Shown here piece by piece: positions 25,572 through 34,870 of a stretch of 64,000 nt of DNA (positions are counted from its first letter, which is position 1; every line of letters begins with the position of its first letter). The DNA comes from Nitrospirota bacterium. GTDB lineage: Bacteria; Nitrospirota; Leptospirillia; Leptospirillales; Leptospirillaceae. The stretch lies in NCBI GenBank assembly GCA_027314645.1, contig DAHVAL010000001.1, positions 45,105 through 109,104 of the forward strand. The letters are read 5' to 3'. Below the pieces are notes generated by a model. The model saw only the letters and a list, made by a program, of their open reading frames with translations, had not been told where the DNA came from and made no database searches. The translations under genes were made by a program, and so were the position numbers.

Positions 25572-26456
25572 ATGTTCAATTCGATAAAGACTGTGCTTCT
25601 CCTGGGACTTCTGACGGGATTTCTTCTGGTGATCGGCAGGCAGCTGGGGGGACAGACCGGAATGGTGGTCGCCCTGGTCCTGTCCGTGGGGATGAATTTT
25701 TTTTCCTGGTGGTTCTCCGACAAGATCGTTCTGTCGATGTACAATGCCCACGAGGTGACCGAGGCGGCCACCTATCCCAAGATCCAGGAGATACGGCAGG
25801 TGTTGGGAGGACTCGCCCGTCGCGCGGGAGTTCCTGTTCCCCGCCTTTATGTCATTGACGATCCTTCCCCCAATGCCTTCGCAACGGGCCGCGATCCCGC
25901 CCATGCGGCGGTCGCCGTTACCACGGGCATTATGGACCTTATGACTCCGGAAGAGCTCTCAGGAGTGTTGGGCCATGAACTGACCCATGTGATCAACCGG
26001 GACACCCTCACCTCGACGGTGGCCGCCTCGATTGCAGGGGCGGTGACGATGCTTGCCAGCATGGCTCAGTGGGCAGCCATCTTCGGGGGGCGGGAGAGAG
26101 AAGAGCGCGAAGGAGGCGGGGTGGGAGATTTACTGATGATCATTCTGGCTCCGATCGCCGCCATGCTGGTCCAGATGGCCATTTCCAGATCCCGGGAATT
26201 CGCGGCGGACGAGGGAGGAGCGAAGCTGTGCGGCAATCCGCTCTTTTTAGCCAGGGGTCTGGCAAAACTCGAACGGGGAATCGACGCCGTCCCCATGGCC
26301 GCCAATCCCTCCACCGCTCATATGTTCATTCTTGAACCCTTTCATGCCGGTGGACTGATGGCCCTCCTGTCCACCCATCCTCCCACAGAGGAGCGAATCC
26401 GGCGGCTCGAAGCCATGGCCGGATCGCAGGCCTCCCTTTCCCGGCACGCGTTTTAA
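25572..26456 (+). CDS. htpX: HtpX-family membrane zinc metalloprotease
   Basis: 294 aa. Two N-terminal membrane helices (about 7-22 and 30-48) precede the M48 catalytic site HELTH (His135, Glu136, His139). Two further hydrophobic stretches follow, then the glutamate ligand region SREFAADEGGAKL. HtpX degrades damaged membrane proteins with the active site in the cytoplasm. Length and order of segments match the family. Directly followed, with zero spacing, by rpe. Confidence 0.93.
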   Translation: MFNSIKTVLLLGLLTGFLLVIGRQLGGQTGMVVALVLSVGMNFFSWWFSDKIVLSMYNAHEVTEAATYPKIQEIRQVLGGLARRAGVPVPRLYVIDDPSPNAFATGRDPAHAAVAVTTGIMDLMTPEELSGVLGHELTHVINRDTLTSTVAASIAGAVTMLASMAQWAAIFGGREREEREGGGVGDLLMIILAPIAAMLVQMAISRSREFAADEGGAKLCGNPLFLARGLAKLERGIDAVPMAANPSTAHMFILEPFHAGGLMALLSTHPPTEERIRRLEAMAGSQASLSRHAF

Positions 26457-27143
26457 ATGATTTTATCCGGCGCTGGTCGTGAAATCCTGATCGCTCCCTC
26501 CATCTTGTCCGCAGACTTCCTTTCCTTGGGGGAGGAGGTCCGGGAAGCGGCGGCAGCGGGGGCGGATCTCTTTCACCTGGACATGATGGACGGGCATTTT
26601 GTCCCGAACTTGACCTTTGGGCCTCCCGTGATCGATGGATTGGAAAAGGTGACCTCTCTCCCCCTGGAAGCTCACCTGATGGTGGAGCACCCGGAAATCT
26701 ACCTTGAGGAGCTGGCCCACGATGGGATCTATCGGGTTACGGTCCATTGGGAAGCTTCTTCTCATCTCCACTACGTCCTCTCAAAGATCCGGGACCTGGG
26801 AATGCGGGCTGGGATTGCGCTTTCTCCGGCGACTCCGGTCACCATGGTAAGCGACGTCCTGGAGATGATCGACCTTGTCCTGGTCATGACGGTCAATCCG
26901 GGTTTCGGAGGCCAGTCGTTCATCGCCCACTCTTTCGAGAAGATCGCCAAGATGCGTTCTCTCCTTGATGACTCCGGGGCGGCTCACGTGCGGCTTGAAG
27001 TCGACGGGGGGATCAAGACTTCCAATATTTCACAGGTCGTGGCTTGCGGCGCCGACACCATTGTGATGGGGTCCGCCATTTTCGGGGAGACCCCCTGCAA
27101 GACCGTCTTTGAGGAGATCCGCGAACGTCTCGCCACCGGCTGA
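26457..27143 (+). CDS. rpe: Ribulose-phosphate 3-epimerase
   Basis: 228 aa TIM barrel (EC 5.1.3.1) interconverting ribulose-5-P and xylulose-5-P in the pentose phosphate or Calvin cycle. Motifs: IAPSILSADFLSLG, LFHLDMMDGHFVPN (metal His and catalytic Asp), EAHLMVEHPE, MTVNPGFGGQSF and LEVDGGIKTSN. ATG 26457 starts right after the htpX stop; an alternative start could be a few codons inside, before ILIAPS. Confidence 0.95.
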   Translation: MILSGAGREILIAPSILSADFLSLGEEVREAAAAGADLFHLDMMDGHFVPNLTFGPPVIDGLEKVTSLPLEAHLMVEHPEIYLEELAHDGIYRVTVHWEASSHLHYVLSKIRDLGMRAGIALSPATPVTMVSDVLEMIDLVLVMTVNPGFGGQSFIAHSFEKIAKMRSLLDDSGAAHVRLEVDGGIKTSNISQVVACGADTIVMGSAIFGETPCKTVFEEIRERLATG

Positions 27144-27312
27144 CTCTCCTTCCTTATAGTGTCCCCCTACGATCCGTTTCGACCGCATTCTTCCCCGGAG
27201 GGTATTTCCGGAGGGGAGAGGGTCCTTGTATTGCTTTTTTCATGCGTGCTAAGGTAACTTTTGTCTTGTGGCTCATGAAAGGCAGGGATCGCAGAGTGAG
27301 GGAGGCCAAGAG

Positions 27313-27816
27313 GTGGACATAAGGGAGCCGTCGGACAGATTCTCCTACCTGTTCGATCGCTTTCTGGCCAAGTTCGTCGATTATCTCCTGGCTCTTTCTC
27401 TCGAACATGCGGGATTTTTGCTTGGAAGCTCGTGGCTCGCATGGCTTGCGGCAACGACGTATATTCTCGTGGCCGATGGCCTTCCCGGGGGAAGGAGCCT
27501 TGGAAAGCGTGTGACCGGCCTGTGGGTGTCTGGTCGAACCGGGAATCCCTGCAGCTATTTTGAGTCCACCGTTCGGAATCTGCCTCTTGGAATTGCGTAT
27601 ATCCTTTCCCAGGTCCCCTGGGTGGGAGGGTTCCTGGGTCTTGCCGTCGTTTCCATTGAGGGGCTGATTCTGGCCGGCATGCCCTCCGATCGACGGTTTG
27701 GAGACGACCTCGTGGGGACGCTGGTCAGGAAAAAGGAAGCCACTGGAGCGGATCGTATGGATCGGGCCTCCGAGGCCCACCGCGAAGGAACAACGGAGTC
27801 CTCGACTCCCTCATGA
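27313..27816 (+). CDS. RDD-family membrane protein
   Basis: About 167 aa from GTG 27313, chosen because GGGAGG lies 9 nt upstream; GTG 27268 is an in-frame alternative adding 15 polar residues. The RDD signature is seen as RFLAKFVDYLLAL near the start, followed by LPGGRSLGKRVTGLWV and a C-terminal DRRFGDDLVGTLV. Three hydrophobic segments are visible. RDD proteins are small inner-membrane proteins of unclear role, some linked to ion exchange. It ends 15 bp before mreB. Confidence 0.75.
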   Translation: MDIREPSDRFSYLFDRFLAKFVDYLLALSLEHAGFLLGSSWLAWLAATTYILVADGLPGGRSLGKRVTGLWVSGRTGNPCSYFESTVRNLPLGIAYILSQVPWVGGFLGLAVVSIEGLILAGMPSDRRFGDDLVGTLVRKKEATGADRMDRASEAHREGTTESSTPS

Positions 27817-27831
27817 AAGAAGGATAATATC

Positions 27832-28863
27832 GTGGGACTCATCGCGAATCTTTTCGGTTTTCTCTCCCAGGATCTGGCGATCGATCTTGGAACGGCCAAT
27901 ACTCTCGTCTATGTTCGCGACCAAGGAATCGTCATCAACGAGCCTTCGATCGTGGCCATGGACCAGAAGTCTGGATCGGTTCTCGCCATTGGACGGGAAG
28001 CCAAGAAAATGCTCGGAAGAACCCCCGGAAACATCGTGGCCGTCCGACCCGTCAGGAATGGGGTGATCGACAACCCGGACATTGCTCAGCAGATGCTTTC
28101 CTATTTTATTAACAAGGTGCATCGGCGGTCCACCTTCGTGCGTCCTCGGATGGTGATCTGTGTTCCGTCCAGAATTTCCATGGTGGCCCAACGGGCGGTG
28201 AAGGATTCGGCCCGCATGGCCGGCGCCCGGGAGGTATATCTTATCGAGGAACCGCTCGCGGCGGCGATTGGAGCGGGGCTTCCCATTATGGAACCTTCCG
28301 GGAATATGGTCATCGATATTGGCGGCGGCACGACCGACGTGGCCGTGATTTCCCTCGGAGGAACGGTTTACAGTGAATCGATCAAGGTGGCCGGCGATAA
28401 GATGGACGAGGATATTATCGCCTACATCAAAAAGAAGCATAACCTTCTGATCGGCGACTCGATGGCTGAACGGATCAAGATGGAGATCGGGTCCGCATGC
28501 CCCCAGAAGGAAGGGCACGTGATGGTCATCAAGGGACGGGATCTTATAACAGGGCTTCCAAAAACCCTCAAGATCTCGGAGGAGGAAGTCCGCGAGGCCC
28601 TATCCGATACCATCAACAGCATCGTGAACATCGTCCAAAAAACCTTGGAAAACACGCCGCCCGAGCTGTCGGCGGACATCATCGACCGGGGGATCGTCCT
28701 GACCGGAGGAGGATCGATGCTTCGAGGCCTTGATGTCCGGATCCGGGACGATATTCGCCTCCCCATCATCACGGTGGACGACCCTCTGACGACGGTGGTC
28801 ATTGGAACGGGAAAAACGCTTGAGGAGCTTGATGTGCTAAGAAAGGTCACACTCGGAGATTAG
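27832..28863 (+). CDS. mreB: Rod shape-determining protein MreB
   Basis: 343 aa actin-like ATPase from GTG 27832 (AGAAGGA upstream). Phosphate-1 motif DLAIDLGTANTLVY, connect and phosphate-2 motif VIDIGGGTTDVAVISLGG and adenosine motif DRGIVLTGGGSMLRGL are intact. It polymerises under the inner membrane and guides lateral wall synthesis with MreC, MreD, PBP2 and RodA, all encoded immediately downstream. Confidence 0.97.
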   Translation: MGLIANLFGFLSQDLAIDLGTANTLVYVRDQGIVINEPSIVAMDQKSGSVLAIGREAKKMLGRTPGNIVAVRPVRNGVIDNPDIAQQMLSYFINKVHRRSTFVRPRMVICVPSRISMVAQRAVKDSARMAGAREVYLIEEPLAAAIGAGLPIMEPSGNMVIDIGGGTTDVAVISLGGTVYSESIKVAGDKMDEDIIAYIKKKHNLLIGDSMAERIKMEIGSACPQKEGHVMVIKGRDLITGLPKTLKISEEEVREALSDTINSIVNIVQKTLENTPPELSADIIDRGIVLTGGGSMLRGLDVRIRDDIRLPIITVDDPLTTVVIGTGKTLEELDVLRKVTLGD

Positions 28864-28871
28864 GAAAAAAG

Positions 28872-29732
28872 TTGCAACCTTCCTTGAAACGACCCAAAAT
28901 CCTAAAGACCATCCCCATGGGGGTGGTGATTTTCGTAGGGCTGGTCGTTTTGGGATTTTATCCAGAGGCCTTCCGAAAATGGATTCTGGAGCCTCCCCTC
29001 CAGGCCCTCCGCCTTGTCCTGACGGGAGTGTCGGAAATTTCAAAGGGCTCGACCGGACTTTGGGGCCGCTATGTCCACCTCGTCGACACCGAGAAGGACA
29101 ATCGAAGGCTGCGCCAAGAGGTGGAACTCCTGCACAGTTCCCTGGAGCACTATCGGGATCTGTCCCTCAAGAACCAGGAGCTTCTGGCCCTGCTGGACCT
29201 TAGGAAACGAACTCCCCAGCAGGCATTTGCCTGTCACGTGATTGCGGACAACTCGACGGCCGCTCCCCGGACGCTCCTTCTCGACTGCGGAGCTCGACGC
29301 GGGGTTCAGGTCAAGGACGGAGTGATCGGGGTTCACGGAGTGGTTGGATTCGTGGTGCGGGTCTTTCCTGAGTTCTCCCAGGTGATGTGGATCGAGGATT
29401 CCCTGTTCGCTCTTGAAGGACGGCTTCAGGATTCGGGTCAGACCGGATTGGTGCGGGGAAGCGGGACAGGACACCTCCTTACGCTCGAATATATTCCGGC
29501 CCTGTCCACCGTGGAAAAAGGGACGCATGTTGTTACGACCGGCGAAGATGGCTACTTTCCTCCTGAAGAGCTGATCGGGACGATTGTGTCCAGCGGCAAT
29601 GTCGGCCATCAGATCTTTAGGACGGTAAGGCTTGAAAGTGTCGAACGATTGAATTCCCTCTGGGCGGTCATGGTCCTCGTTCCCCCCCTTGAGTGGACTG
29701 CAAAGCCTCTGTTGGGAAAGGAAAAACCGTGA
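28872..29732 (+). CDS. mreC: Rod shape-determining protein MreC
   Basis: 286 aa from TTG 28872 (GGAGATTAGG upstream). One N-terminal membrane helix (IPMGVVIFVGLVVLGFYP), a coiled-coil region (about 70-110, EKDNRRLRQEVELLHSS), then the periplasmic beta domain with ARRGVQVKDGVIGVHGVVG, the typical MreC core. It bridges cytoplasmic MreB to the periplasmic synthases. Its stop overlaps the next GTG start by GTGA. Confidence 0.93.
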   Translation: MQPSLKRPKILKTIPMGVVIFVGLVVLGFYPEAFRKWILEPPLQALRLVLTGVSEISKGSTGLWGRYVHLVDTEKDNRRLRQEVELLHSSLEHYRDLSLKNQELLALLDLRKRTPQQAFACHVIADNSTAAPRTLLLDCGARRGVQVKDGVIGVHGVVGFVVRVFPEFSQVMWIEDSLFALEGRLQDSGQTGLVRGSGTGHLLTLEYIPALSTVEKGTHVVTTGEDGYFPPEELIGTIVSSGNVGHQIFRTVRLESVERLNSLWAVMVLVPPLEWTAKPLLGKEKP

Positions 29733-30244
29733 GCCTGACGGCACGGGCCGTTGTGATGTCCGTCCTTCTTGTGCTGGCTGTGTCCGGGCTCCGCTGGTTC
29801 ACCGCCTTTTCGTCGTGGATCAATCCGTTTCCCCTGCTTTTATTTTTCCTTCTTCCGAAAAAGGAAAAGTATGGATTTCTCGTTCTCGGCGGATTGGCAG
29901 GCTTAGCGGCCCTGCTGGTTTCGTATGGGCCGGGGTTGTTTTGGATATTGCAGTATGTGTTCGAATCCTGGCTTATTTCGAACCTTTTCGCGCTGACTGA
30001 ACGTTCCGGATTCAATCGTTATCTCTTGGTGTGGATCGCTGTTGGAATCGATTTCGGGGTATGGCTTCTTATTCGGAAGCTCTTGGAATACCCTGTTCAT
30101 ACAACCTTAATAAAAGATTGGCTGATGATGGATGGTGTGACCGGTTTTCTGGGCATGCTTGTGGTATTCGTTGAGCAGTTCCTCAGATGGACGGACGGTC
30201 ACGCTTCCCGAAAACAACATGGCATCGGAATTCCACTTTCATAA
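29729..30244 (+). CDS. mreD: MreD-like rod shape membrane protein
   Basis: About 171 aa from GTG 29729 (GTGA overlap with mreC; GGGAAAGG upstream). Five hydrophobic segments are visible, for example VVMSVLLVLAVSGL, PLLLFFLLPKKEK and VWIAVGIDFGVWLL. Sequence conservation in MreD is low, so the call rests on topology, length and exact position between mreC and the PBP2 gene. Confidence 0.75.
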   Translation: MSLTARAVVMSVLLVLAVSGLRWFTAFSSWINPFPLLLFFLLPKKEKYGFLVLGGLAGLAALLVSYGPGLFWILQYVFESWLISNLFALTERSGFNRYLLVWIAVGIDFGVWLLIRKLLEYPVHTTLIKDWLMMDGVTGFLGMLVVFVEQFLRWTDGHASRKQHGIGIPLS

Positions 30245-32063
30245 AAAAGGTATTATCGGCTCACCCAGAGCGCGTCTCAATCTCCTATTCTTGCTCTTTT
30301 GGCTGGGTATGTCGGTAGTGGTCGTGCGGCTCTACGTTGTCCAGGTGATCAAGCACAGCCATTATTTAGCCAAAGCCCGCAACAATGTGATCAAAGTCGT
30401 GCCGATTCCACCCCTCCGGGGGGAGATCATGGACAGGAACGGTGTGGTCCTTGTCCACAACGGTCCGGATTTCGCCGTCGTTGAAATTCCCGCGGAAGTT
30501 CGGCATCCTCGCCGAGAACTCTCTTGGCTTGCCAACGACCTGAGGGTTCCCAAGGAAGTACTTCGCCATTCCCTTTCCCGCCTCGGATACGTCCTTCCCG
30601 CTCATGTTCCGGTTCCGCTCGAAACCGGTTTGACGATGGCCCAGGTCGGTCGGGTCAACATGGACCGTTACCGCCTGCCCGGATTCTATATACAGATCTT
30701 GCCGAAGCGTATCTACCCCCCTGAAAATCTTGCCGCGCACCTTCTGGGTTACGTCGGATCCTTCACCGCAGAAGATCTCAAGGGCTCCTTCTACCGGCAC
30801 CTCCCTCCCGGGACAGGAATCGGAAAGTCCGGCATCGAAAAGGAGTATGACGCCTTTTTGCAGGGGGCTCCCGGACTTCATCGAAAAATTGTCGACTCCC
30901 ATGGCCGAATGATTCGGAGCCTGAGGGACGATCCTCCGAAGGAGGGAGAATCCCTTCGACTGACGATCGACGTACGTATGCAGATGATCGCCGAACGATT
31001 TCTTGGAGACCGGCGCGGGGCGGTCGTGGCCCTTGACCCGAGAAATGGGGAGATTCTTGCCTTGGCAAGCCATCCGTCCTACAACTCGGGAGAACTTTCG
31101 CAGGCCATGACCTCGACCCGCTGGAATATCCTTGTCAATGCGACGGATCACCCATTGACGAACCGCGCGGTCCAAGGGCTGTATCCCCCCGGATCGGTCT
31201 TCAAGATCATGACCACCCTCGCCGGACTGATGGACCACAAGCTCGATCCGGACAATCCCTTCCATTGCAGTGGCACCTTCAAAGTCGGATCGGTGGTCTT
31301 CCACGACTGGAAGGTTGGAGGTCACGGGACACTTCGGCTGCACCGCGCCATCGAACAGTCGTGCGACATCTATTTCTATCGCCTCGGAATGACGGTAGGT
31401 CCCGATTCCATTGCCCGGATCGCCCGCATTTTCGGATTGGGTCAAAGGACGGGAATCGACCTTCCCGCTGAACTCTCAGGGGTCGTTCCAGATCGGGCAT
31501 GGAAGCAGAAATACCTTCACAACCCGTGGTTTCCGGGCGAAACGCCTCCGATGGCCATTGGGCAAGGGTATCTGACCGTCACGCCACTCGAGATGGCGCG
31601 AATGATGGGAGCAGTCGCCATGAACGGAAGGATCTCGAGACCTCATCTCCTGTTGAGCAGGACTTTGGGAAGAGCCCTGCCACAAGAGACCCGTCTGACC
31701 CCTCTCCCGGTATCGCCAGAACACCTTGCCATGATCAGAAAAGATCTTCGGGATGTGGTGGCCGACCCTCATGGGACGGGACATCCAGTGAACCTTCCAT
31801 TCTTCGCGATCGCAGGAAAGACGGGAACGGCTCAGGTTGTCAGCAACAGGGGAAAGAACAAGGGCATAAAGCGTCCAAAGCCCGATTCCTGGTTCGTGGG
31901 GTTTGGACCCTTCGACGACCCGAAGATCGTGGTTGCCGTCCTCATCGAGAACGGCGGAGACGGAGGCGATGTGGCGGGCCCGGTCGCGAGGGAGCTGTTC
32001 AGGATGTACTACATCTCACAGTTTGGCGAAAAACAGGCCCCGGCTCCGGCTGGGGCGTCCTGA
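30219..32063 (+). CDS. mrdA: Penicillin-binding protein 2 (peptidoglycan DD-transpeptidase)
   Basis: 614 aa from ATG 30219, overlapping mreD by 26 bp; the frame is open to 30159 but those residues are not family-like. Single N-terminal anchor (LLFLLFWLGMSVVVVRLYVV), pedestal domain with IPPLRGEIMDRNG, and a transpeptidase domain with the serine in YPPGSVFKIMT, the SxN-like EQSCDIYF and the AGKTGTAQ box. It crosslinks side-wall peptidoglycan in the elongation machine together with RodA encoded next. Confidence 0.95.
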   Translation: MASEFHFHKKGIIGSPRARLNLLFLLFWLGMSVVVVRLYVVQVIKHSHYLAKARNNVIKVVPIPPLRGEIMDRNGVVLVHNGPDFAVVEIPAEVRHPRRELSWLANDLRVPKEVLRHSLSRLGYVLPAHVPVPLETGLTMAQVGRVNMDRYRLPGFYIQILPKRIYPPENLAAHLLGYVGSFTAEDLKGSFYRHLPPGTGIGKSGIEKEYDAFLQGAPGLHRKIVDSHGRMIRSLRDDPPKEGESLRLTIDVRMQMIAERFLGDRRGAVVALDPRNGEILALASHPSYNSGELSQAMTSTRWNILVNATDHPLTNRAVQGLYPPGSVFKIMTTLAGLMDHKLDPDNPFHCSGTFKVGSVVFHDWKVGGHGTLRLHRAIEQSCDIYFYRLGMTVGPDSIARIARIFGLGQRTGIDLPAELSGVVPDRAWKQKYLHNPWFPGETPPMAIGQGYLTVTPLEMARMMGAVAMNGRISRPHLLLSRTLGRALPQETRLTPLPVSPEHLAMIRKDLRDVVADPHGTGHPVNLPFFAIAGKTGTAQVVSNRGKNKGIKRPKPDSWFVGFGPFDDPKIVVAVLIENGGDGGDVAGPVARELFRMYYISQFGEKQAPAPAGAS

Positions 32064-32079
32064 GGAGGATGAGGAGACC

Positions 32080-33171
32080 TTGCTAGCAAAACTTCTTGTC
32101 TACATCCTCAGAGTCCATCCGGCCTTTCTTCTGGTGCTCTTCCTTCTCTTGGCCATCGATCTGATGACTCTTTTTTCTGTGGCTCCATATTTGGCCCTAA
32201 AGCAAGGGATATGGGAGGTTCTCGGCCTTCTCCTAGGCCTTGGGATCCTGATGGTGCCGTATCCCATGTTTCTCAGAAACGCCCGGTGGATCTACGGAAT
32301 GATTCTCTCCCTTCTCGCCATCGTCTTTCTTGCTGGCCATGCCAGTCATGGCGCGAGGCGCTGGATCGGGTTGGGATGGTTTCAGGTTCAGCCCTCAGAA
32401 TTCATGATTCTGGGCCTGATCCTATTCTTGACCTGGTTGTTCGTTCCGGAAAGGAAGGATAACCCTCTCACCCTGAAGCTATTTGTCGGCGGATTGCTCG
32501 CCTCGGTCATCCCGGCGGTCTTGATAGCCCGTCAACCGGATCTTGGGACGGCTTTTGAATTGATGATCATCTTTTTCGTCTTCATTTATCTCAAAGGAAT
32601 CCCGTCGAAAATCGTGACGATCTCGCTCTTGGCCGGATTGGCGTTCTTCCCGGTGGTATGGGAAGGGATTTGGGCACATCTTCATGAGTTCCAGAAGGAC
32701 CGGATCAGGGCATTCATCAATCCCTCCTCCGATCCTTCGGGGCTCGGATACCACACCATCCAATCCATTGTTGCGGTGGGATCGGGAGGATGGTTTGGCC
32801 AGGGGCTTACAGGTGCGACTCAGGTCCGGTATCAATTTCTTCCGGGGGCGCATACTGATTTCGTCTTTGCGGTCTTTTCCGAGGAATGGGGGATTGCTGG
32901 GGCGCTCCTGTTCCTGGGCCTTATGTCGTATCTGGTGTGGTTTGGATTCAGGACGGCCATGGATTGCCGGGACCCCGCCGGGTTCTATCTCTCCGCAGGA
33001 GTGACCGGGTTTTTTCTTTTTTGTTTTTTGATCAACGTTTTGATGGTGTTGGGCATTCTCCCTGTGGTGGGCGTGCCCATGCCCTTGATGAGCTACGGAG
33101 GGTCGGCCATGATCGTTTCCTTGGGTGCGATGGGCCTTTTGATGAATATCCGATTTTATTCTAAAAGATAA
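32080..33171 (+). CDS. rodA: Peptidoglycan glycosyltransferase RodA
   Basis: About 363 aa SEDS-family polytopic membrane protein from TTG 32080 (GAGGAGG 12 nt and GGAG 3 nt upstream). SEDS hallmarks: GARRWIGLGWFQVQPSEF, RQPDLGTAFELMI, SGLGYHTIQSIVAVGSGG and PVVGVPMPLMSYGGSAMI. It polymerises lipid II in partnership with PBP2. About ten membrane segments are visible. Confidence 0.95.
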   Translation: MLAKLLVYILRVHPAFLLVLFLLLAIDLMTLFSVAPYLALKQGIWEVLGLLLGLGILMVPYPMFLRNARWIYGMILSLLAIVFLAGHASHGARRWIGLGWFQVQPSEFMILGLILFLTWLFVPERKDNPLTLKLFVGGLLASVIPAVLIARQPDLGTAFELMIIFFVFIYLKGIPSKIVTISLLAGLAFFPVVWEGIWAHLHEFQKDRIRAFINPSSDPSGLGYHTIQSIVAVGSGGWFGQGLTGATQVRYQFLPGAHTDFVFAVFSEEWGIAGALLFLGLMSYLVWFGFRTAMDCRDPAGFYLSAGVTGFFLFCFLINVLMVLGILPVVGVPMPLMSYGGSAMIVSLGAMGLLMNIRFYSKR

Positions 33172-33285
33172 CGCCGGTCCCGGCTCCTGCCGGATCGGAA
33201 GCGATCCAGAGGTTATCCGTCGATGACTTCCCTGGGGAGGTCCATAGGGTTATGGAGGATTTTGGTGGATTCAGGAGGAAAAGGT

Positions 33286-34848
33286 ATGGGTTCGGAGATA
33301 CTGATTCACGTGACAGATGAAGAGACAAAGGTGGCGATTGTTGAAGGGGGCCGCCTTGTCGAATATTTTTTTGACCGCAAGCAGTCCCAAGGGATCGTCG
33401 GAAACATTTACAAAGGACGAGTCAGCAAGGTTCTTCCGGGAATGCAGGCGGCGTTCGTCGATACCGGCCTCGAAAAGGCGGCCTTTCTCTATGTCGACGA
33501 CGTGTTCGTCGAGGGAGCCGAAACTCTTCCCGACGCCTTGAGGGAGGAAGTCCCCAACGGAGCCTCCGCGGAAGAGGAACCCCCTGCGGTCCCCTCGGCT
33601 CCGGAAGGAGAGGCCCCCCCGGAGCAGGCGAAACGTTCCGGACGGCGGCCCATCGAGGACATTCTGACCGACGGGCAGGAACTCCTGATCCAGACGACCA
33701 AGGAACCGATCAGTACCAAAGGTCCAAGAGCCACGACCTATATCAGTCTTCCGGGCCGATACCTGGTCTTTATGCCTCAGGTCAACCACATCGGGGTCTC
33801 ACGGAGAATCACGAACGAGGCAGAACGCCAGAGGCTAAAGGAGATTGTGGGAAATCTCCGGACCCACAAGGGGGGATACATTATCCGGACGGTCGCCGAG
33901 GGAATGACCGAGGACGAGGCCCGCATGGATATGGTGTTTCTCGATCTTCTCTGGGAGGACATCAAGACGAAGAAGGAGTCTGTCCGTGCTCCCGCCCTCG
34001 TGCGCGTCGATCTCGATGTGGTATTCCGGACCATTCGGGATTATCTGACGAACGAGGTGGACCGTCTCTTCATCGATAACCAGAAAGAATATCAGCGCGT
34101 CCTCGAATTTGTCCGGACCTACCTCCCAGCCTATGCTGAAAAAATCGAATATTGGAACCGGAAGGACTCCATGTTCCAGATATATTCGGTCGATCAGCAG
34201 GTCGCGCGGGCTCTCGAGAAAAAAGTCTGGCTCAAGTCGGGGGGCTACCTTGTCATTGATCGCGCCGAGGCGCTGACGGTGGTGGACGTCAATACTGGCC
34301 GGTTCGTCGGGGAAAAGGATCCGGAAGAGACAATCCTCAAGACCAATCTGGAGGCCGTCGAAGAGATCGCTCATCAGTTGAGGCTCAGAAATATCGGAGG
34401 GATCATTATCCTCGACTTCATCGACATGGAGAAGGAAAAGAACAGGGAGAAGGTATTTTCGGGACTCCAGGAAATGCTGGCCCGGGACAAGGCTCGGACC
34501 AATGCCCTCAAGATTTCCGATCTTGGGCTCGTGGAAATGTCCCGGAAAAGGGTCCGGGAAGATCTGGTCCATCTTCTTGGGGAAACGTGCGCCTATTGTG
34601 ATGGAAAGGGCTATGTCAAGTCCGTGAGGACGATCATTTACGAGATTTTTGAAGACCTCCGGAAGATTCCCCAGGTAAGGAACGCGAAGGACCGCCGCGT
34701 CATCCTCTATGTCCATCCCGATGTCGAGGCGGAACTGTCTTCCGAAAAGGTATTTCTGGATGCCGTCCAGCAGGTGATACGGAGAAAGGTGATCATCAAG
34801 AGCGATCCGCTTTATCATATTGAAGAATTCATTATCGTCTCCCCTTGA
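33286..34848 (+). CDS. rng: Ribonuclease G/E family endoribonuclease
   Basis: 520 aa from ATG 33286, with a perfect AGGAGG 8 nt upstream. N-terminal S1 domain (GNIYKGRVSKVLPGMQAAFVD), RNase H-like part, catalytic DNase I-like part with VVDVNTGRFVG and LDFIDM (metal aspartates), and a Zn-link CAYCDG. The S1 domain holds an acidic, Pro-rich insertion (about residues 82-122, for example SAEEEPPAVPSAPEGEAPPE) absent from E. coli RNase G. It processes rRNA and mRNA. Size fits RNase G, as the long RNase E scaffold tail is lacking. Confidence 0.93.
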   Translation: MGSEILIHVTDEETKVAIVEGGRLVEYFFDRKQSQGIVGNIYKGRVSKVLPGMQAAFVDTGLEKAAFLYVDDVFVEGAETLPDALREEVPNGASAEEEPPAVPSAPEGEAPPEQAKRSGRRPIEDILTDGQELLIQTTKEPISTKGPRATTYISLPGRYLVFMPQVNHIGVSRRITNEAERQRLKEIVGNLRTHKGGYIIRTVAEGMTEDEARMDMVFLDLLWEDIKTKKESVRAPALVRVDLDVVFRTIRDYLTNEVDRLFIDNQKEYQRVLEFVRTYLPAYAEKIEYWNRKDSMFQIYSVDQQVARALEKKVWLKSGGYLVIDRAEALTVVDVNTGRFVGEKDPEETILKTNLEAVEEIAHQLRLRNIGGIIILDFIDMEKEKNREKVFSGLQEMLARDKARTNALKISDLGLVEMSRKRVREDLVHLLGETCAYCDGKGYVKSVRTIIYEIFEDLRKIPQVRNAKDRRVILYVHPDVEAELSSEKVFLDAVQQVIRRKVIIKSDPLYHIEEFIIVSP

Positions 34849-34870
34849 AGCCATGGAAAGGACCGCGTTC

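Noticed and set aside
27188..27225. GC-rich hairpin as terminator after rpe
   Set aside because: CCCCGGA/TCCGGaGGGG pairs only with a bulge and is not followed directly by a T run.
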